Assembly (NCBI GenBank): GCA_023250385.1
Contig: JAHFAU010000075.1
Coordinates: 1-8,974 of the forward strand
DNA: 8,974 bases
Source: Anaerolineales bacterium
GTDB taxonomy: Bacteria > Chloroflexota > Anaerolineae > Anaerolineales > E44-bin32
Direction of reading: 5' to 3'
A program made the position numbers and the translations under genes. This document shows positions 7,042-8,974 of the stretch, one piece after another. Position 1 is the stretch's first letter. Each line of letters starts with the position of its first letter. The notes beneath the pieces were generated by a model. It did no database searches. It was given only the letters and a program-made list of their open reading frames with translations, and was not told where the DNA came from.

Positions 7042-7887
7042 ATGCAGCGGCGTCCAGGCGTTTTGGCCGGCTACTACCTGCTGCTGCTCGTCCTGTTGTA
7101 CCTGCCCATCGGCGTGCTGACCCTGTTCTCATTCAATGAGGGGGTGGTGCTGGCGTTCCCGCTGCAGGGCCTAACGGGGCACTGGTACCGAGACATGTTA
7201 CAGAACGCCGAGCTGATGGAAGCCCTGCGCAGCAGCGCGATCGTCGCCATCAGCAGCAGCCTGCTCGCTACAGCGCTTGGCACTCTGGCTGGCGTCGGAT
7301 TGCTTAGGTTCAAGTTTCGAGGTAAGGCGCTGTTTCTCAGCTTAGCGGTGATGCCTTTGCTCGTGCCGTTCCTCATCCTGGCCGTCGCCCTGCTGATCCT
7401 GTTCGCTGCCTTGGATATCACCCGATCGCTCTGGACCGTCGCGGCCGGCCACACTGTGGTCAGCCTGCCATACACCCTGCTCGTCATCATGGCCCGCCTG
7501 GTCGGCTTCGACCCACACCTCGAGGAGGCCGCCCAGGACTTGGGGGCTTCGTACTCGTACACATTGCGCCGGGTGATCCTCCCGCTTATCGCCCCGGCGC
7601 TCTTAGCGGCTTGGCTGGTGGCATTTACGGTTTCCTTCGACGAGTTCGTGCTGGCCTCCTTCCTGATCGGCCGTACGCCGACTTTGCCGGTCTACTTGTT
7701 CGGACAGCTGCGCTTCGCCAACCGTTTCCCGCAGGTCGTAGCACTGGCAATCGTTGTCATGGTCGTCTCTTTGACCCTGGTCGTGCTGGCGGAATGGCTG
7801 CAGCGAGTCGGGTCCGCCGCCTCGCTCAGTCGGCGGGTGGGCGAACCGGAAGCAGCAACCCTGCCTGCCGGTGCAGCCTCGACATGA
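7042..7887 (+). CDS. potC: ABC transporter permease, PotC-like
   Basis: This 281-aa protein is the second channel subunit. The EAA loop is EEAAQDLGASYSYTLRRVILPL (E162 to L183). Six hydrophobic segments are visible, the first at ~8-31 and the last near 245-266. YLPIGVLTLFSFNEG, LRFKFRGKALF, RLVGFDPHLEEAAQDLGAS and AFTVSFDEFVLASFL resemble E. coli PotC (COG1177) segment by segment. The C-terminus carries about 20 extra polar and Ala-rich residues (to GAAST) that look non-essential. The start lies 3 nt after the previous stop with no good SD, which suggests translational coupling. The end overlaps the ATPase start by 4 nt (ATGA). Confidence 0.93.
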   Translation: MQRRPGVLAGYYLLLLVLLYLPIGVLTLFSFNEGVVLAFPLQGLTGHWYRDMLQNAELMEALRSSAIVAISSSLLATALGTLAGVGLLRFKFRGKALFLSLAVMPLLVPFLILAVALLILFAALDITRSLWTVAAGHTVVSLPYTLLVIMARLVGFDPHLEEAAQDLGASYSYTLRRVILPLIAPALLAAWLVAFTVSFDEFVLASFLIGRTPTLPVYLFGQLRFANRFPQVVALAIVVMVVSLTLVVLAEWLQRVGSAASLSRRVGEPEAATLPAGAAST

Positions 7888-8969
7888 TCGGGCCGGCGGT
7901 CGAGCTCGAACAGATCTCCAAGCGCTTCGAAGAGTTCGACGCCGTCCGCGAAATCTCGCTTCAAATCCCACAAGGGGAATTCTTTTCCTTGCTCGGGCCC
8001 TCCGGGTGCGGCAAGACCACGACCCTGCGGATGATCGCCGGATTCGAGCAGCCGAGCAGCGGCGAAATCCGGCTGCTCGGAGAGCCGGTTCAGCACCTTC
8101 CCCCCAACAAGCGTAACGTCAACATGGTCTTCCAGAATTACGCCCTCTTTCCGCATCTCTCGGTTTTCGACAACGTCGCATTCAGCTTGCGAGTAAGGCG
8201 GGTTAAGCCGCCGGAAATAAGGGAGCGAGTTGCGGCCGCCTTGAGCATGGCTCGCTTGCCCGGACTGGAGCTGCGCAAGCCCAACCAGCTCTCCGGCGGA
8301 CAGCAGCAGCGGGTGGCCCTCGCTCGGGCACTGGTCAACCGTCCGGCGGTGCTGCTCCTGGATGAGCCGCTCGGCGCGCTCGACCAAAAGCTGCGCAAGG
8401 AGATGCAGCTCGAACTGAAAAGCCTCCAGCGGGAGGTCGGCATCACCTTCATATATGTAACTCACGATCAAGAGGAAGCGCTCACGATGTCGGATCGGAT
8501 CGCGGTAATGCACAAGGGCTTGGTCCTGCAAGTGGACGAACCGCGCCGGATCTATGAGCGGCCGACGACCCGATTCGTGGCCGACTTCATCGGCAGCACA
8601 AACTTCCTGCAGGGTGTCTTGCGTTTCGTAAACAATGAACTAGCCACGGTGGAGGTCGAGGGGGTGGGGAGCGTGCTCGCCGAGGCTGCCCCCGAGCTTG
8701 TCCCTGGCCGGACCGTGACCCTGGCGATTCGCCCTGAGCGCATGAGCTTGAAGGGTCTGCCTGGGCCGGCGAACCGACTCAGCGGGCGGATTCACGAGGT
8801 GATCTTCGTGGGGGACGACACCCTGTACTATGTTCGGACCGAGAACGGCTCACTGGTGATGGTGAGGGAACAGAACCAGGCCCCCGCGGCCGGCGATCCG
8901 AATTACCAACCCGGCCAGACCGTTGCCGTGGAATGGTCTCCGATGAGCACCAGCGTGCTCGTCGACTGA
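7884..8969 (+). CDS. potA: ABC transporter ATP-binding protein, PotA-like
   Basis: This 361-aa cytoplasmic ATPase powers the importer. All catalytic motifs are intact: Walker A GPSGCGKTT (38-46), Q-loop Q84 in VFQNYALFPH, signature LSGGQQQR (136-143), Walker B LLLDEP (157-162, with D160 and E161), D-loop GALD (164-167) and H-loop H194 in THDQEEA. FIGSTNFLQG starts the C-terminal region, and a TOBE-type domain follows (~270-355: AIRPERMSL, then a GDDTLYYV segment), as in PotA and other importers of this class. ATG 7884 overlaps the permease stop (ATGA) and puts the first beta strand (VELEQISKRF) at the expected place. A longer in-frame extension upstream would lie inside the permease gene in another frame and is rejected. 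The stop is 5 nt from the window end, so further operon genes cannot be excluded. Confidence 0.95.
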   Translation: MIGPAVELEQISKRFEEFDAVREISLQIPQGEFFSLLGPSGCGKTTTLRMIAGFEQPSSGEIRLLGEPVQHLPPNKRNVNMVFQNYALFPHLSVFDNVAFSLRVRRVKPPEIRERVAAALSMARLPGLELRKPNQLSGGQQQRVALARALVNRPAVLLLDEPLGALDQKLRKEMQLELKSLQREVGITFIYVTHDQEEALTMSDRIAVMHKGLVLQVDEPRRIYERPTTRFVADFIGSTNFLQGVLRFVNNELATVEVEGVGSVLAEAAPELVPGRTVTLAIRPERMSLKGLPGPANRLSGRIHEVIFVGDDTLYYVRTENGSLVMVREQNQAPAAGDPNYQPGQTVAVEWSPMSTSVLVD

Positions 8970-8974
8970 CGGCA

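Noticed and set aside
7611..7883. Upstream extension of the ATPase frame into the second permease
   Set aside because: It lies inside well-supported permease coding in another frame. The ATGA overlap at 7884 gives the usual ABC ATPase N-terminus.
7692..8531. Minus-strand frame of 279 codons across the ATPase gene
   Set aside because: It is the complement of intact Walker A, signature and Walker B coding. Its product has no recognisable motif.
1..8974. CRISPR arrays, tRNAs, insertion-sequence ends, phage or defence genes
   Set aside because: No regularly spaced repeats, no tRNA-like cloverleaf, no transposase or terminal inverted repeats and no nuclease or toxin-antitoxin motifs were seen on either strand.

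Overview
The window is GC-rich and almost fully coding. It looks like an ordinary chromosomal stretch from a high-GC environmental bacterium. A Chloroflexota-type origin is my best guess. It rests mainly on the style of the lipoprotein, which has a lipobox Cys followed by a long Pro/Ala/Glu linker, and on the order of the transporter genes (binding protein, permease, permease, ATPase). No rRNA or marker protein is present to confirm it.

Left half (1-4723, minus strand): one very large open frame that starts near 4723 and is still open at base 1. It encodes the first ~1574 residues of a cyclic beta-1,2-glucan synthase (NdvB/ChvB family). In order it holds an N-terminal region with two membrane segments, a family 84-type glycosyltransferase core (DSD, SHDLIEG, QHRWIRGDWQ), further membrane segments, and the glucoamylase-like domain. 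The C-terminal phosphorylase-like (GH94-type) part expected of this family lies outside the window.

Middle (4724-4934): a 211-bp divergent intergenic region. It carries a near-consensus sigma-70 promoter on the plus strand (TTGACA, 16 bp, TATACT), a leader hairpin with a GNRA-type tetraloop, and a strong Shine-Dalgarno sequence for the transporter operon. On the minus side a small inverted repeat could pair with the only SD-like sequence upstream of the glucan synthase.

Right half (4935-8969, plus strand): a four-gene ABC importer operon of the spermidine/putrescine (Pot) class: lipoprotein solute-binding protein, PotB-like permease, PotC-like permease, PotA-like ATPase. An 11-bp perfect hairpin separates the binding-protein gene from the permeases. 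The last three genes are spaced by 3 nt and then overlap by 4 nt (ATGA), so they are probably translationally coupled. The binding protein captures substrate outside the membrane, the two permeases form the channel, and the ATPase drives uptake. The binding protein appears to keep the aromatic residues of the PotD pocket but to lack two of its acidic amine-binding residues, so the substrate may not be a polyamine.

I found no mobile element, CRISPR array, RNA gene or defence system, and no convincing undescribed system. The findings worth follow-up are the altered ligand pocket and the regulatory structures in the divergent and intra-operon spacers.
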